A stretch of 64,000 bases of DNA from Martinezella hainanensis (GTDB taxonomy: Bacteria > Pseudomonadota > Alphaproteobacteria > Rhizobiales > Rhizobiaceae): positions 558,001-622,000 of the forward strand of contig NZ_FMAC01000003.1 of the NCBI RefSeq assembly GCF_900094555.1, in the 5' to 3' direction. Below, piece after piece: positions 25,338 to 35,056 of this stretch (within the stretch, counting starts at the first letter, position 1; each line of letters opens with the position of its first letter). A program made the position numbers and the translations under genes. The notes beneath the pieces are model-generated. The model saw nothing but the letters and a program-made list of their open reading frames with translations, did not search any database and was not told the DNA's origin.

Positions 25338-27026
25338 ATGGAAATGAGGAAAAAGTCATTGCGCAATCTATTTCAACGGACGTCATTAGCAGCGGCGCTT
25401 GGTGTTTCGCTGGCATTCGGTGCGGGCGCTGCTTCTGCGGCCGAATCCGTGCTGACGATGCACATCGAGGAGCAGACCAGCTGGGTCAGCAACTTCAACC
25501 CCTTCGATCTGGCCGGTCGTCGCCAGAGCACGATGGATTTCATCTACGAGCCGCTGGTCATCTTCAACGCTAATGATGGCGGCAAGCCGGTCTGGCGCCT
25601 AGCGACCAGCTACAAATTCTCCGACGATCTCAAGTCGATCACCTATGAGCTGCGTCCCGGCGTGAAATGGTCTGATGGACAGCCGCTGACCTCGGCCGAC
25701 GTGAAATACACGATCGACCTGATGCTGAAGAACCCGGCCGTCGATACCGTCGGCGTCGGCCAGACCGTCGCCTCCGTCGAAGCGCCGTCGCCGACTGAGG
25801 TGACGATCAAGCTCAAGGCCGTAAACTCCGAATTCCCGGAATCGCTCGCCGATCTCGCAGTCGTGCCCGAGCATATCTGGAAGGACGTTGCCGATCCGGT
25901 CGCCTTCAAGAATGAAAAACCCGTCGGTTCCGGACCGATGACCGAAGTTCGCCGCTTTACGCCGCAGGTCTACGAGCAGTGCCGCAATCCGAACTACTGG
26001 GATGCCGCGTCGCTTCATGTCGATTGCCTGCGCCTGCCGCAGATTTCGGGCAACGACCAGATGCTGGCGCTGCTGCCGGAAGGAACGGTGGACTGGATCG
26101 GCTCGTTCCTGCCGCAGATCGACAAGACCTTTGTCGCGCTCGATCCGCAGCACAACGGCTACTGGCAGCCCCCGGCGGAAACCGTTGCCTTCGAGATGAA
26201 CTTCAAATCGACGAATGCCGGCAATATCGAGGCCTTCAAGGATCTCAATTTCCGCCACGCCTTCAGCCTGGCGATGGACCGCAAGTCCATGGTCGATATC
26301 GCCGGCTTCGGCTATCCGGTTGTCAACCTGCATGCCAGCGGCCTGCCGCCGCGCTTCGAAAGCTGGCGCAACAAGGCTGCCGAAGGCGACAAGGACGTCT
26401 TCATGGGCTTCGACACCGGCAAGGCGAACAAGATCCTCGACGACGCCGGCTACAAGAAAGGTGCCGACGGCTTCCGCACTACGCCGAGCGGCAAGCCGAT
26501 CACCTTCCCAATCATCGTGCCGAATGGCTGGACCGACTGGATCGACGCCGTGCAGATCGCCGTCGAAGGGCTGCGCGCTGCGGGTATCAATGCCTCCGTC
26601 GCCACGCCGGAATACGAACAGTGGCGCAAGCAGCTTCTCGACGGCAGCTTCGATGTCGTCATGAACTCGCGCGCCGATAGCGCCACCCCGTTCCAGGGCT
26701 ACTATCAAAGCCTGTCGACAGCCTATGCCGGCAAGCTCACCGTCGCAGCGCCGCGCTACTCCAACCCGAAGCTCGATGCGCTCTTCGATCAATATCTGAA
26801 ATCGTCTTCCGATGACGATCACAAGAAGATCTTCAACGACATTCAGGTTGTCATCGCCGATGATTTCCCGGTCGTTCCGGTCTTCAACGGTCCGACCTGG
26901 TACCAGTATTCCAGCAAACGTTTCACCGGTTGGGTCACGGACAAGGATCCGGTGATGAACCCGGAAAACCACGACAACAACCGCATGCGTCTCATGCATC
27001 TGCTGCGTCTGAAGCCGGTCCAATAA
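25338..27026 (+). CDS. ABC transporter substrate-binding protein, family 5 (oligosaccharide/peptide)
   Basis: A 562-residue secreted solute-binding protein with a signal peptide ending near GAGAASAAE. The OppA/DppA family is shown by WRLATSYKFSDDLKSITYEL, GVKWSDGQPLTSADVKYTIDL and the C-terminal VIADDFPVVPVFNGPTWYQY. The ATG at 25338 is preceded by AGAGGGG. Family 5 proteins bind peptides but also chitobiose, as in Vibrio, and cellobiose. The GH20 hexosaminidase in the same operon points to amino-sugar oligomers. Confidence 0.93.
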   Translation: MEMRKKSLRNLFQRTSLAAALGVSLAFGAGAASAAESVLTMHIEEQTSWVSNFNPFDLAGRRQSTMDFIYEPLVIFNANDGGKPVWRLATSYKFSDDLKSITYELRPGVKWSDGQPLTSADVKYTIDLMLKNPAVDTVGVGQTVASVEAPSPTEVTIKLKAVNSEFPESLADLAVVPEHIWKDVADPVAFKNEKPVGSGPMTEVRRFTPQVYEQCRNPNYWDAASLHVDCLRLPQISGNDQMLALLPEGTVDWIGSFLPQIDKTFVALDPQHNGYWQPPAETVAFEMNFKSTNAGNIEAFKDLNFRHAFSLAMDRKSMVDIAGFGYPVVNLHASGLPPRFESWRNKAAEGDKDVFMGFDTGKANKILDDAGYKKGADGFRTTPSGKPITFPIIVPNGWTDWIDAVQIAVEGLRAAGINASVATPEYEQWRKQLLDGSFDVVMNSRADSATPFQGYYQSLSTAYAGKLTVAAPRYSNPKLDALFDQYLKSSSDDDHKKIFNDIQVVIADDFPVVPVFNGPTWYQYSSKRFTGWVTDKDPVMNPENHDNNRMRLMHLLRLKPVQ

Positions 27027-27048
27027 GACCACAGCGAAGGAAGCAGAC

Positions 27049-28032
27049 ATGCGTGTTTCGAGCCGGCGCCTTGGCGTCTATGCGGTGGCTTTGGCCTTCG
27101 CGATCGTCGTGAACTTCATTCTTCCCCGGCTTATGCCGGGGAGCCCCGTCGATGCCATGGTCGCCCAGCTCGGGCCGCGGGCCACGCCCGCGGCGGTCGA
27201 GGCGATCAAGGCCCGCTTCGGCGAGATCGATCAGCCGATCATGATGCAGTTCCTCGATTATCTCAAAGGCCTTGCCACCTTCGATCTTGGCGTTTCGGTC
27301 AAATATTACCCGCAGACAGTGGTCCAGGTGCTGAGCCGGGCCACGCTGTGGACCATCTTCCTTGTGGTAACCGCGATCATCTTTTCGCTGTGCGTCGGCG
27401 TCGTCCTCGGCGCGATCGCGGCCTGGAGGCGCGGCGGGCGGTTCGATACGGTCGTATCGCCTTTTGCCGTCATCCTGTTCTCGATACCGCCGGTCATCGT
27501 GGCGCTTACGACCTTGTTCGTCTTCGCCGTGTCGCTGCGCTGGTTCCCCGTGGGATACGCCTATGATCCCAATCTCGATCCGGGCTTCAACTTCACCTTC
27601 TTTGGCAGCGTCTTCGTGCATGCCATCCTGCCGGTCCTGACGCTGTCGCCATTCCTCATCGGCGAGTTTCAGACGACGATGCGCTCATCCATGATCGTCG
27701 TGCTCGGCGAGGACTATGTGACGATGGGCCGAGCCAAGGGGCTCAGCAATCTCGCCGTCATGTTCGGCTATGGCGCTCGCAACGCGCTCTTGCCCGTCCT
27801 CACCAACCTCGCGCTGATACTTGGCGCTGTGTTCGGTGGCTCGATCGTCACCGAAATCGTCTTCAACTATCCGGGCCTTGGCCTGACGCTGTTTACCGCC
27901 AGCGTGGCGCGCGACTATCCGGTCATCCAGGGGCAATTGCTGCTGATGACGCTTGCGACCCTCGGCGCCAATTTCCTCGTCGACATCCTCTATGGCCTTG
28001 TCGATCCGCGATTGAGGGAGGGCGGCCGATGA
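27049..28032 (+). CDS. ABC transporter permease, DppB/OppB type
   Basis: A 327-residue inner-membrane permease with about six helices. The N-terminal FILPRLMPGSPVDAM and the coupling loop MGRAKGLSNLAVMFGYGARNALLPVLT are typical of the DppB type. It pairs with the DppC-type permease, whose start overlaps its stop by four bases. It starts 22 bases after the binding-protein gene, with no hairpin between them. Confidence 0.94.
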   Translation: MRVSSRRLGVYAVALAFAIVVNFILPRLMPGSPVDAMVAQLGPRATPAAVEAIKARFGEIDQPIMMQFLDYLKGLATFDLGVSVKYYPQTVVQVLSRATLWTIFLVVTAIIFSLCVGVVLGAIAAWRRGGRFDTVVSPFAVILFSIPPVIVALTTLFVFAVSLRWFPVGYAYDPNLDPGFNFTFFGSVFVHAILPVLTLSPFLIGEFQTTMRSSMIVVLGEDYVTMGRAKGLSNLAVMFGYGARNALLPVLTNLALILGAVFGGSIVTEIVFNYPGLGLTLFTASVARDYPVIQGQLLLMTLATLGANFLVDILYGLVDPRLREGGR

Positions 28033-28931
28033 GCTTCTCCTTCCGATCCATTTTCAGCCAGAAGAAGGCGCTCGTCGGCTTCATCATCGTTGCGGCCCTG
28101 TGCCTGATGGCGATATTCGCGCCGATCATCGCACCTGGCGAGCCCGGCGCCCGCGTCGGCCGCTCGCACCAGCCGCCCTCCGTCGAGCATGTTTTCGGCA
28201 CAACGAAGATGGGCCGCGACGTCTACAAGCAGTTCGTCTGGGGCGCGAGAAGCTCGCTATCCGTCGGCTTCGCCACGGGCATTGCGATTACCGTGCTCGG
28301 CACGGCCATCGGCCTCATTGCCGGTTATGCCGGCGGCAAGACCGATGCGGCACTCGACCTTGCCACCAATGCCGTGCTGGTCATCCCGAACATGCCGCTG
28401 CTCATCCTGCTCGCTTCCTTCGCGGGCACGGTCGGGCCGATAACCATCATGACCATCATCGCTTTGACGTCCTGGCCATGGGGAGCGCGCATGACGCGCT
28501 CACAGACGATGGCATTGCGCAACCGCGATTTCGTCACCGCCGCCAAGATGATCGGCGAGCCGGCCTGGCGCATCATCTTCGTCGAGATCCTGCCCAATCT
28601 GACGCCGCTCATCGGCATCAACCTGGTCGGCAGCATCATCTATGCGATCGTCGCCCAGACCACGCTCGAATATCTCGGCTTCGGCGATCCGCTGAAGGTC
28701 ACTTGGGGCACCATGCTCTACAACGCCCAGAATGCCTCGGCCATCATGGTCGGCGCCTGGTGGGATATCGGCATACCGGCCATCGGCATCGCGCTGACGG
28801 GGCTTGGTCTCGCGCTGATCAACTTCACCTTCGATGAAATCGCCAATCCGCAATTGCGTTCCGGTCCGGCCTTGACCCGCTGGTTCCGCCTGACGCGTGC
28901 CCGCAATCGCATGATGAGGTCAGGCCAATGA
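28029..28931 (+). CDS. ABC transporter permease, DppC/OppC type
   Basis: A 300-residue permease. The first helix (VGFIIVAALCLMAIFAPIIAP) is followed by the HVFGTTKMGRDVYKQFVWG sequence seen in DppC proteins and a coupling loop TAAKMIGEPAWRIIFVEILPNL. It completes the membrane channel with the preceding gene and overlaps the next ATPase gene by four bases. Confidence 0.94.
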   Translation: MSFSFRSIFSQKKALVGFIIVAALCLMAIFAPIIAPGEPGARVGRSHQPPSVEHVFGTTKMGRDVYKQFVWGARSSLSVGFATGIAITVLGTAIGLIAGYAGGKTDAALDLATNAVLVIPNMPLLILLASFAGTVGPITIMTIIALTSWPWGARMTRSQTMALRNRDFVTAAKMIGEPAWRIIFVEILPNLTPLIGINLVGSIIYAIVAQTTLEYLGFGDPLKVTWGTMLYNAQNASAIMVGAWWDIGIPAIGIALTGLGLALINFTFDEIANPQLRSGPALTRWFRLTRARNRMMRSGQ

Positions 28932-29743
28932 GCGACAATCTGCTTGAGATCGAACACCTCGACATTGATTACCTGCTCGACAGGGGCGATTTCCGAGCCG
29001 TGAAGGACGTGTCCTTCAATATCGGACGCGGCGAGATCTTCGGTCTTGCCGGCGAATCCGGCTGCGGCAAGAGCACGATCGCCTATGCGATCACCCGGCT
29101 TTCCAAGGCGCCTGCCTGGATCAGCGGCGGCAGCATCCGGCTCGACGGGCAGGATCTGCTCAAGATGCCGGAAGGCGATCTGCAGAAAATTCGCTGGAAG
29201 CGTATCGGCATGGTGTTCCAGAGCGCCATGAATTCGCTCAATCCGCTGATGCGGGTCGAGGCGCAGTTCCACGATGTGCTGCATCGCCATACCGGATGCT
29301 CACGCCAGGAATCGCGTGCCCGCGCTGAAGAGATGTTCAAGCTGGTCGGCATTCCCTCGCATCGCGTCAGCGATTACCCGCACCAGTTCTCTGGCGGCAT
29401 GCGGCAGCGCATCGTCATCGCCATCTGCCTGGCGCTGCGTCCCGAACTCATCATCATGGACGAACCGACGACCGCACTCGATGTGGTCGTGCAGCGCGAG
29501 ATCCTGGAACAGGTTCTCGATCTGCAGCAAACCTATGGCTTCTCGGTGCTGTTCATCACCCATGACCTGCATCTGATGGCGCAGCTCTGCCATCGCATCG
29601 GCGTCATGCTGAAGGGCGAGCTGGTCGAGGTCGGCGATGTCACTCAGGTCAGCCAGTCGCCCGTTCATGAGTACACACGCAAGCTCTGGAATGCGATCCC
29701 GCAGCTTCCAGCCAGCGTTCATCCCTCCGGAGTTTTCGCATGA
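28928..29743 (+). CDS. ABC transporter ATP-binding protein, DppD/OppD type
   Basis: A 271-residue ATPase: Walker [11 protein letters not shown]-loop [12 protein letters not shown], signature [12 protein letters not shown], Walker [13 protein letters not shown] and switch FITHDLHLM. It is slightly shorter than typical DppD (~320), with a reduced C-terminal OppC/D tail. Starts and stops overlap both neighbours by four bases, showing tight coupling. Confidence 0.94.
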   Translation: MSDNLLEIEHLDIDYLLDRGDFRAVKDVSFNIGRGEIFGLAGESGCGKSTIAYAITRLSKAPAWISGGSIRLDGQDLLKMPEGDLQKIRWKRIGMVFQSAMNSLNPLMRVEAQFHDVLHRHTGCSRQESRARAEEMFKLVGIPSHRVSDYPHQFSGGMRQRIVIAICLALRPELIIMDEPTTALDVVVQREILEQVLDLQQTYGFSVLFITHDLHLMAQLCHRIGVMLKGELVEVGDVTQVSQSPVHEYTRKLWNAIPQLPASVHPSGVFA

Positions 29744-30666
29744 AACCGCAAATACAGGCTGTGACTGCAGAACCCGTCATCCGGCTGGATGGCATACAGC
29801 GCCATTTCGGCTCCGTGCACGCATTGAAGAGTGTTTCCTTCTCGCTGTTTGCGGGAAAGGCGCTGGCATTGGTCGGTGAATCCGGCTGTGGCAAGACCAC
29901 CTGCGCCCGCATCATCGCCCGGCTCGATAAGCCGACGGCCGGAAAGCTCCTCTTTCGCGGGCAGGACCGTACCGCACGCGGGTCGGGCAAGGAGGAACGG
30001 ATGTACCGAAAGGACGTCCAGATGGTCTTCCAGGACCCGTTCTCCTCGCTCAATCCGGCTTTCACGATCAATCATCACATCGCAAGGCCGCTGCAATTGC
30101 ATGGCGAGGACAAGCCGAAGGCCGAGCGGGACGATGATATATCGAAGCTGCTCGAGAGCGTTGGTCTCGATCCGTCCATGACGCGCCAGAAGTTCCCGCA
30201 CGAACTGTCCGGCGGCCAGCGTCAGCGCGTCAACATCGCCCGCGCGCTGGCGGTCGCGCCGAGCGTGCTGGTGGCGGATGAGCCGACCTCGATGTTGGAC
30301 GTATCGATCCGCAAGGACATCCTCGATCTGCTGGCGCGGGTAAAACAGGAAAACGATCTCGCCATGCTCTACATTACCCACGATATCGCGACGGCGGCCC
30401 ATGTCGCGGAAGAGATCGTGGTGATGTTTGCCGGCCAGATGGTCGAGTGGGGCGAGAGCAATGCCGTTCTTGCCAGTCCGAAGCATCCCTATACGCAGCT
30501 TCTGCTTTCGGCGGTCCCGGATGGCGGCCGCAGGTTCGTGACCGGCGGCAGCGCTCGCTTCCTGGAGCAGGCGGAGAAGATTCGCGCGCTCAGTAGACCG
30601 ATCTCGACCGAGGTCGAGCAGATCGGTCCTAGCCATTTCATGCGTGCGCTCGTCGCATCGAATTAG
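29740..30666 (+). CDS. ABC transporter ATP-binding protein, DppF/OppF type
   Basis: A 308-residue partner ATPase: Walker [27 protein letters not shown], signature [15 protein letters not shown], Walker B VLVADEPTSMLD and switch YITHDIATA, with the C-terminal KHPYTQLLLSAVPDGG region typical of oligopeptide ATPases. It forms the heterodimeric engine with the upstream ATPase. Confidence 0.94.
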   Translation: MKPQIQAVTAEPVIRLDGIQRHFGSVHALKSVSFSLFAGKALALVGESGCGKTTCARIIARLDKPTAGKLLFRGQDRTARGSGKEERMYRKDVQMVFQDPFSSLNPAFTINHHIARPLQLHGEDKPKAERDDDISKLLESVGLDPSMTRQKFPHELSGGQRQRVNIARALAVAPSVLVADEPTSMLDVSIRKDILDLLARVKQENDLAMLYITHDIATAAHVAEEIVVMFAGQMVEWGESNAVLASPKHPYTQLLLSAVPDGGRRFVTGGSARFLEQAEKIRALSRPISTEVEQIGPSHFMRALVASN

Positions 30667-30679
30667 AAGGATTTCTGCC

Positions 30680-31150
30680 TTGGATTACCTGGTCAATCTA
30701 TCGACCCTGCCGGTCGACACGCAATCGCCTGAGCGGATGGCGAAGGCAGGCGTCACCATCCGGCGCGCGCTGCCGCCGGAGTTGCGGCTCATCACGGGCT
30801 GGGTGGCCGAACGTTTCAGCCAGGGCTGGATGAGCGAGACGATCGTCGCGATGACGCGTCAGCCGCCGACATGCTTCATCGCCACCCGTAATCAGGAGCT
30901 TGTCGGCTTTGCCTGCCACGAGGCGACGGCGCGCGGCTTCTTCGGCCCGACCGGCGTCGCCGAAAGCGTTCGCGGCCTCGGCATTGGCCGCGCGCTGCTC
31001 TTCGCCTGCCTCAATGATCAGAAGGCCATGGGCTACGCCTACACCGTCATCGGCGATGTCGGCCCATCGGAATTCTACGAGAAGACGGTCGGCGCGATAC
31101 AGATCCCTAATTCCGCTCCCGGCATTTATGCCGGCATGCTCAAGCTTTGA
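30680..31150 (+). CDS. GNAT-family N-acetyltransferase-like protein
   Basis: A 156-residue GNAT-fold protein with the acetyl-CoA loop SVRGLGIGRALLFACLN and FYEKTVGA. The start is a TTG at 30680, chosen because AGAAGG lies nine bases upstream and immediately after the dppF-type stop; ATG-based alternatives lie inside the previous gene. In this position it may acetylate glucosamine units or another intermediate, but GNAT substrates cannot be read from sequence. Its place between transporter and GH20 hydrolase is consistent with amino-sugar metabolism. Confidence 0.75.
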   Translation: MDYLVNLSTLPVDTQSPERMAKAGVTIRRALPPELRLITGWVAERFSQGWMSETIVAMTRQPPTCFIATRNQELVGFACHEATARGFFGPTGVAESVRGLGIGRALLFACLNDQKAMGYAYTVIGDVGPSEFYEKTVGAIQIPNSAPGIYAGMLKL

Positions 31151-31172
31151 ACAATCCCTTCAGGAAGAGAGA

Positions 31173-33200
31173 ATGCTCATGTCCACACCGCGATCCCCGG
31201 CTCTGCGGCTTGAAACAACATGGAACCCGCCAGCCGACGGCAAGGAGTTTTCCTATGTCCTGCGGCTGAAGAACCTGTCATCGGAGCCGCTTTCGGGCTT
31301 CGCGCTCTGCGTTAGCGGGCCTGGCCGCGTCGATCCGGCCGGCGTCGTCGAAGGCGCGACGGTGACCAAGCGGCTTTCCAATTTCACCGAATTTCAGCCG
31401 CCGGAGGGGTTTGTGCTGGCTGGCGGTGAGACGTGGACCATCACGGTTCACGCCTTGAGCTGGCCGTTCCGCCACTGGACGGATGGCGCCACCAGCGCCT
31501 ATCTCGCGCTGCCCGATGGCACCGCCGTATCGCTCGCCGCTGAACCGACACGCACGTCGTCGAGCAATGCACCGTTGAAGCGCGGCGCCGAAATCTATCC
31601 CGTTCCGGCCAATCCCCCCGTTCCGCTGTCGATCATTCCCTGGCCGAACCGCGTTACCGTTTCTTCCCGCCGTCCGCTGCCGGCAGGCTTTGTGCTCAAA
31701 GCCGATACGCCTGCAGGACAAGCGGCGGCTGAAAGCTTCACGGCGCTTGTCGAACATCTTTTCGCAGCGGAAGGCCTCGTGCGTCCGGAAGCCGAAGGGG
31801 CGGCAACCGTGGTCCTGCGCCAGACGGAAGGTCTTGGTCCTGAGGCCTACAGGTTGGAGTTTTCACCGGAGATCGTCACCGTCGAGGCAAACACCCAGAC
31901 CGGCTTCGTCTATGGCCTTGTGACCATCGGCCAGATCTGGCGTGGCGCGCGTTTGCATCCGCAGGCTTTTCACTTCCCCGCCGCAGGCGAGATCGTCGAT
32001 GAGCCGTCCATGAGCTGGCGCGGCCTGCATCTCGATGTCTCCCGCCAGTTCTATGGCTCGGCCGAAATCAAGAAGCTGATGGCGGTTCTTGCCTGGAGCA
32101 AGTTGAACCGTTTCCATTGGCACCTGTCGGACGACGAATCCTGGCGTGTCGAGATCGATGCCTATCCGGCATTGACGGAGGTCGGCGCATGGCGCGGCCA
32201 CGGCCTGCCTTTGCCGCCGCTTCTCGGCTCCAGTCCGGCCCGCACCGGCGGCTATTACACCAAGGCGGCCGTGCGCGAGATCGTCGCTCACGCCAAGGGC
32301 CTCGGCATCGAGATCCTGCCGGAGATCGACATGCCCGGCCATTGCTATGCCATGCAGCAGGCGATCCCCGAACTTCGTGACCCGAACGAAGCCGGCAGCT
32401 ATTATTCGGTTCAGGGCTTCCCGGACAATTGCATCAATCCGGCTCGCGAGAAGACCTATGAAGTGATCGAGACGATCCTCTCCGAGCTGATCGAACTCTT
32501 CCCGTTCAAGACCATCCATATCGGCGCCGATGAAGTGCCGCTGGGTGCATGGTCCGGATCGCCGGAGGCGCTTGCGCGTCTGCGCGAACTGGCCGGTGAC
32601 GAGATTGCGGAGGCTCATGCAAAGCGTCTGAACGTCATCACCAACACGCATGGGGCCGACGATATTCACGGCTCCGGCGCGGCCGTCCTTCAGGCCGAGT
32701 TCCTGGAGCGCATCCAGACATTTCTCGCCTCGAAAGGTTGTGTCACCGGCGGCTGGGAAGAAGCGGCGCATGGCGACCGGATCGACAAGGACAACAGCTA
32801 TCTCTGCAGCTGGCGCAATGTCGAGGTGGCGGCCGAGCTTGCCGGACGCGGCTATGAGATCGTCGTCTGCCCGGGCCAGGTCTACTATCTCGACATGGCG
32901 ATGCGCCCCGATTGGGACGAGCCGGGCGGCAGCTGGGCCGGCTATTCCGACGCGGAGAAGATCTACACCTTCGATCCGGTCGGCGGCTGGACGGATGTGC
33001 AGAAGGAAAAGCTTCGCGGCATCCAGGCCTGCATCTGGTCGGAACCGATGACCGACCGCGCCGTCTTCGACCGGCTCGTCTTCCCGCGTCTTTCGGCACT
33101 GGCGGAAACAGGGTGGACCAAACCCTCGGCCAAATCCTGGGAGCGCTTCAAGGCGCTTGCCGGCACCATGCCGCTGCTTTACGGTCTGCATCAATTTTGA
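31173..33200 (+). CDS. Beta-N-acetylhexosaminidase, glycoside hydrolase family 20
   Basis: A 675-residue GH20 enzyme that removes terminal GlcNAc/GalNAc from chito-oligosaccharides or similar. The N-terminal region resembles a carbohydrate-binding/GH20b fold. The catalytic barrel begins near SMSWRGLHLDVSRQF and contains LNRFHWHLSDDESWRVEI, ILPEIDMPGHCYAMQQ and the catalytic pair D453-E454 in IHIGADEVPLGAW. No signal peptide is seen, so it probably acts in the cytoplasm on oligomers imported by the upstream transporter. The ATG at 31173 follows AGGAAGAGAG. The frame is open further upstream, but that part overlaps the GNAT gene and is not protein-like. Confidence 0.93.
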   Translation: MLMSTPRSPALRLETTWNPPADGKEFSYVLRLKNLSSEPLSGFALCVSGPGRVDPAGVVEGATVTKRLSNFTEFQPPEGFVLAGGETWTITVHALSWPFRHWTDGATSAYLALPDGTAVSLAAEPTRTSSSNAPLKRGAEIYPVPANPPVPLSIIPWPNRVTVSSRRPLPAGFVLKADTPAGQAAAESFTALVEHLFAAEGLVRPEAEGAATVVLRQTEGLGPEAYRLEFSPEIVTVEANTQTGFVYGLVTIGQIWRGARLHPQAFHFPAAGEIVDEPSMSWRGLHLDVSRQFYGSAEIKKLMAVLAWSKLNRFHWHLSDDESWRVEIDAYPALTEVGAWRGHGLPLPPLLGSSPARTGGYYTKAAVREIVAHAKGLGIEILPEIDMPGHCYAMQQAIPELRDPNEAGSYYSVQGFPDNCINPAREKTYEVIETILSELIELFPFKTIHIGADEVPLGAWSGSPEALARLRELAGDEIAEAHAKRLNVITNTHGADDIHGSGAAVLQAEFLERIQTFLASKGCVTGGWEEAAHGDRIDKDNSYLCSWRNVEVAAELAGRGYEIVVCPGQVYYLDMAMRPDWDEPGGSWAGYSDAEKIYTFDPVGGWTDVQKEKLRGIQACIWSEPMTDRAVFDRLVFPRLSALAETGWTKPSAKSWERFKALAGTMPLLYGLHQF

Positions 33201-33216
33201 CAGCTTGATGTATGGC

Positions 33217-33248
33217 CTCAGGCGCGGCCGGTGCCGGTCGCGCCTGAG
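33217..33248. terminator. Bidirectional terminator hairpin
   Basis: CTCAGGCGCG (33217-33226) and CGCGCCTGAG (33239-33248) form a perfect 10-base-pair stem around a 12-base loop made of two GCCGGT copies. It lies between the convergent hexosaminidase and ROK genes. There is no T-run on either side. Confidence 0.6.
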
Positions 33249-33280
33249 TGAACTTGACGGATGCAAGTCGGGGCATTTGC

Positions 33281-34501
33281 CTAGCCCATGACGGCGCTAT
33301 GTGTCAGCGGTTTCTGCAGGACATCGAATTGAGGATTGGTCTCTGAGAAGATCGGTAAGGCAGCCGCGCCGAGAATGGCAGTATCCTTGCCGGTCGCGCC
33401 GATCATCAGGCGCGGAATGGTGCGCTTTTCCGTCGGGTTCACCGGAATATGCAGCGGCTCTACGCGCTCGGCCAGTCCGATTATGAGGGATGTCGGCGCG
33501 CTGCCGCCAAGCACGATTGTCTGCGGATCGAAGGCCAGCTCAAGGAAATCGATTGTCTGTCGCAGTGGCTGCACCGCCTGTTCCAGCCAGACCTGCAGGC
33601 CATGACTGTTGGCTGTGACCATCGCGTCCAGCTCATCAGGGTCCAGTTCCTGCGCATCCTCGATGCCGAGACATTCGTAAGCGACGGATGGCGACACGTA
33701 ACGATCAAGGCAACCGCGCTTGCCGCAGGTGCAGAGCCTGCCATGTGGCTCGACGATGATATGACCGATTTCGCCGGCATTGGCACGGCTGCCCTTGTAG
33801 AGATGGCCATCGAGAAACATGCCGGCGCCAATGCCGCCGTCACCCGCCAGAAAGAGATAGACGAAACTGCCAAGGCCACGGGCAACGCCATAGAGCCGCT
33901 CGCCGATCGCCGCTGCCGTGGCATCGTTTTCGACAAGCACGGGCAGGTCGATCAGGCGTTCAAGCTCGCTTGCAACCGGGAAATCCTGCCAGCCGGGCAG
34001 ATTGAGTGGACTGAGCGAGGTTACGCCACCATCGGCATAGCGTCCGGGCAAGGCGATACCGACACCGAGCAGCCGACCGCGATCAAAGGAGAAGGTTTCC
34101 TGCAGATCCCTGACGATCTGGGCAAGGACCGGCATCGCCTCGGTCGGTCCTGGCCTGTCTACATGGCATTCGATGCGAGCGCAGACCGTGCCGGAGAGAT
34201 CGGTCAGCACGCCGGCCGCACGCTGGCGGCCAAGTTCCAAACCGATGGAGTAGGCGCCGGCCGGATTGATCATGTAGGGAGTAATCGGCTGACCGCGGGC
34301 GATCTTCTGCGCCTCCATCGGCATCAGCAGATGTGAACGCGCAAGTTCCTCCACGATGTTCGAAACCGTCTGTGTGGTCAGTGCCGTCATGCGGGCAATG
34401 GCGGCCCGCGACATCGGTCCATTGGTGCGGATGGCTTCGATCACGACGCGCCGATTGTGAGATTTGGCCTGTTCGAGATTCGTGCCAGAGATAGTTTTCA
34501 T
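33281..34501 (-). CDS. ROK-family transcriptional repressor (NagC/XylR type)
   Basis: A 406-residue regulator: N-terminal winged helix (NRRVVIEAIRTNGPMSRAAI and ARMTALTTQTVSNIVEELA) and a ROK effector domain with LVENDATAAAIGERLYG, the zinc motif CTCGKRGCLDRYVSP and LGVGIALPGRY. The phosphate-binding loop of ROK kinases is degraded (LELGRQRAAGVLTD), so it is a regulator rather than a kinase. The ATG at 34501 is used; an ATG at 34519 adds six residues. It faces the GH20 gene and probably represses the transporter-hydrolase operon in response to an amino sugar. Confidence 0.9.
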   Translation of the reverse strand: MKTISGTNLEQAKSHNRRVVIEAIRTNGPMSRAAIARMTALTTQTVSNIVEELARSHLLMPMEAQKIARGQPITPYMINPAGAYSIGLELGRQRAAGVLTDLSGTVCARIECHVDRPGPTEAMPVLAQIVRDLQETFSFDRGRLLGVGIALPGRYADGGVTSLSPLNLPGWQDFPVASELERLIDLPVLVENDATAAAIGERLYGVARGLGSFVYLFLAGDGGIGAGMFLDGHLYKGSRANAGEIGHIIVEPHGRLCTCGKRGCLDRYVSPSVAYECLGIEDAQELDPDELDAMVTANSHGLQVWLEQAVQPLRQTIDFLELAFDPQTIVLGGSAPTSLIIGLAERVEPLHIPVNPTEKRTIPRLMIGATGKDTAILGAAALPIFSETNPQFDVLQKPLTHSAVMG

Positions 34502-34779
34502 GAGAGGACGGTGGAGCACTCAGTTCGTGTTGCTGGTTGTCGCGCTTTGCCATTGCGTGAGGTGAGAGTGGCCGCATGACATTGCTTGCCCCTACATGGG
34601 TAGTTTCCATCCTTTTGTCGATCGATTCAAGACGCGATCGACAAGGCTTTCGCCCTTTGACGGGGAAGACATAAGGCTTTTTCTTTTCGTTGGATGATTG
34701 GTGCATATCTTTACTCCGGCAGTCATTCCGTTAGACTCAACTAACCCGGTCTTTTGCCGGGATAGCGCGGAGGAATTCG

Positions 34780-35028
34780 ATGATCAGACTGCTCGGAATC
34801 GCCATTGTTTCGACCTGCATTGCCGGCAGTGCGATGGCGGCAGATGCCACATGCAAAGCCCAGGCCGCCGACAAGAAGCTCGCAGGCGCCGCTTTGACGA
34901 GTTTTACCAAGAAATGCGAGAAGGATGCCGCAAGCGCCTGCGATACTCAGGCGGCATCGAAGAAGCTTGCTGGCGCCGCCAAGACGAGCTTCGTCAAGAA
35001 ATGCACATCCGACGCAGTCGGCAGTTGA
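34780..35028 (+). CDS. PsiF repeat-containing secreted protein
   Basis: An 82-residue periplasmic protein: signal peptide MIRLLGIAIVSTCIAGSAMA then two PsiF repeats, each with a Cys, an Ala-x-x-KKLAGAA segment and a TSF-x-KKC end. Four cysteines could form disulfides. The family is named after the E. coli phosphate-starvation-inducible protein; its function is unknown. GGAGGAATTCG precedes the ATG. It stands alone. Confidence 0.85.
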   Translation: MIRLLGIAIVSTCIAGSAMAADATCKAQAADKKLAGAALTSFTKKCEKDAASACDTQAASKKLAGAAKTSFVKKCTSDAVGS

Positions 35029-35056
35029 TCGCCAGTTTTTAGGATTTCTCAAAGGA

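Noticed and set aside
30900..31172. N-terminal extension of the GH20 gene
   Set aside because: The frame is open, but this part overlaps the GNAT gene and encodes Arg/Ser/Ala-rich sequence. A good ribosome site precedes ATG 31173.
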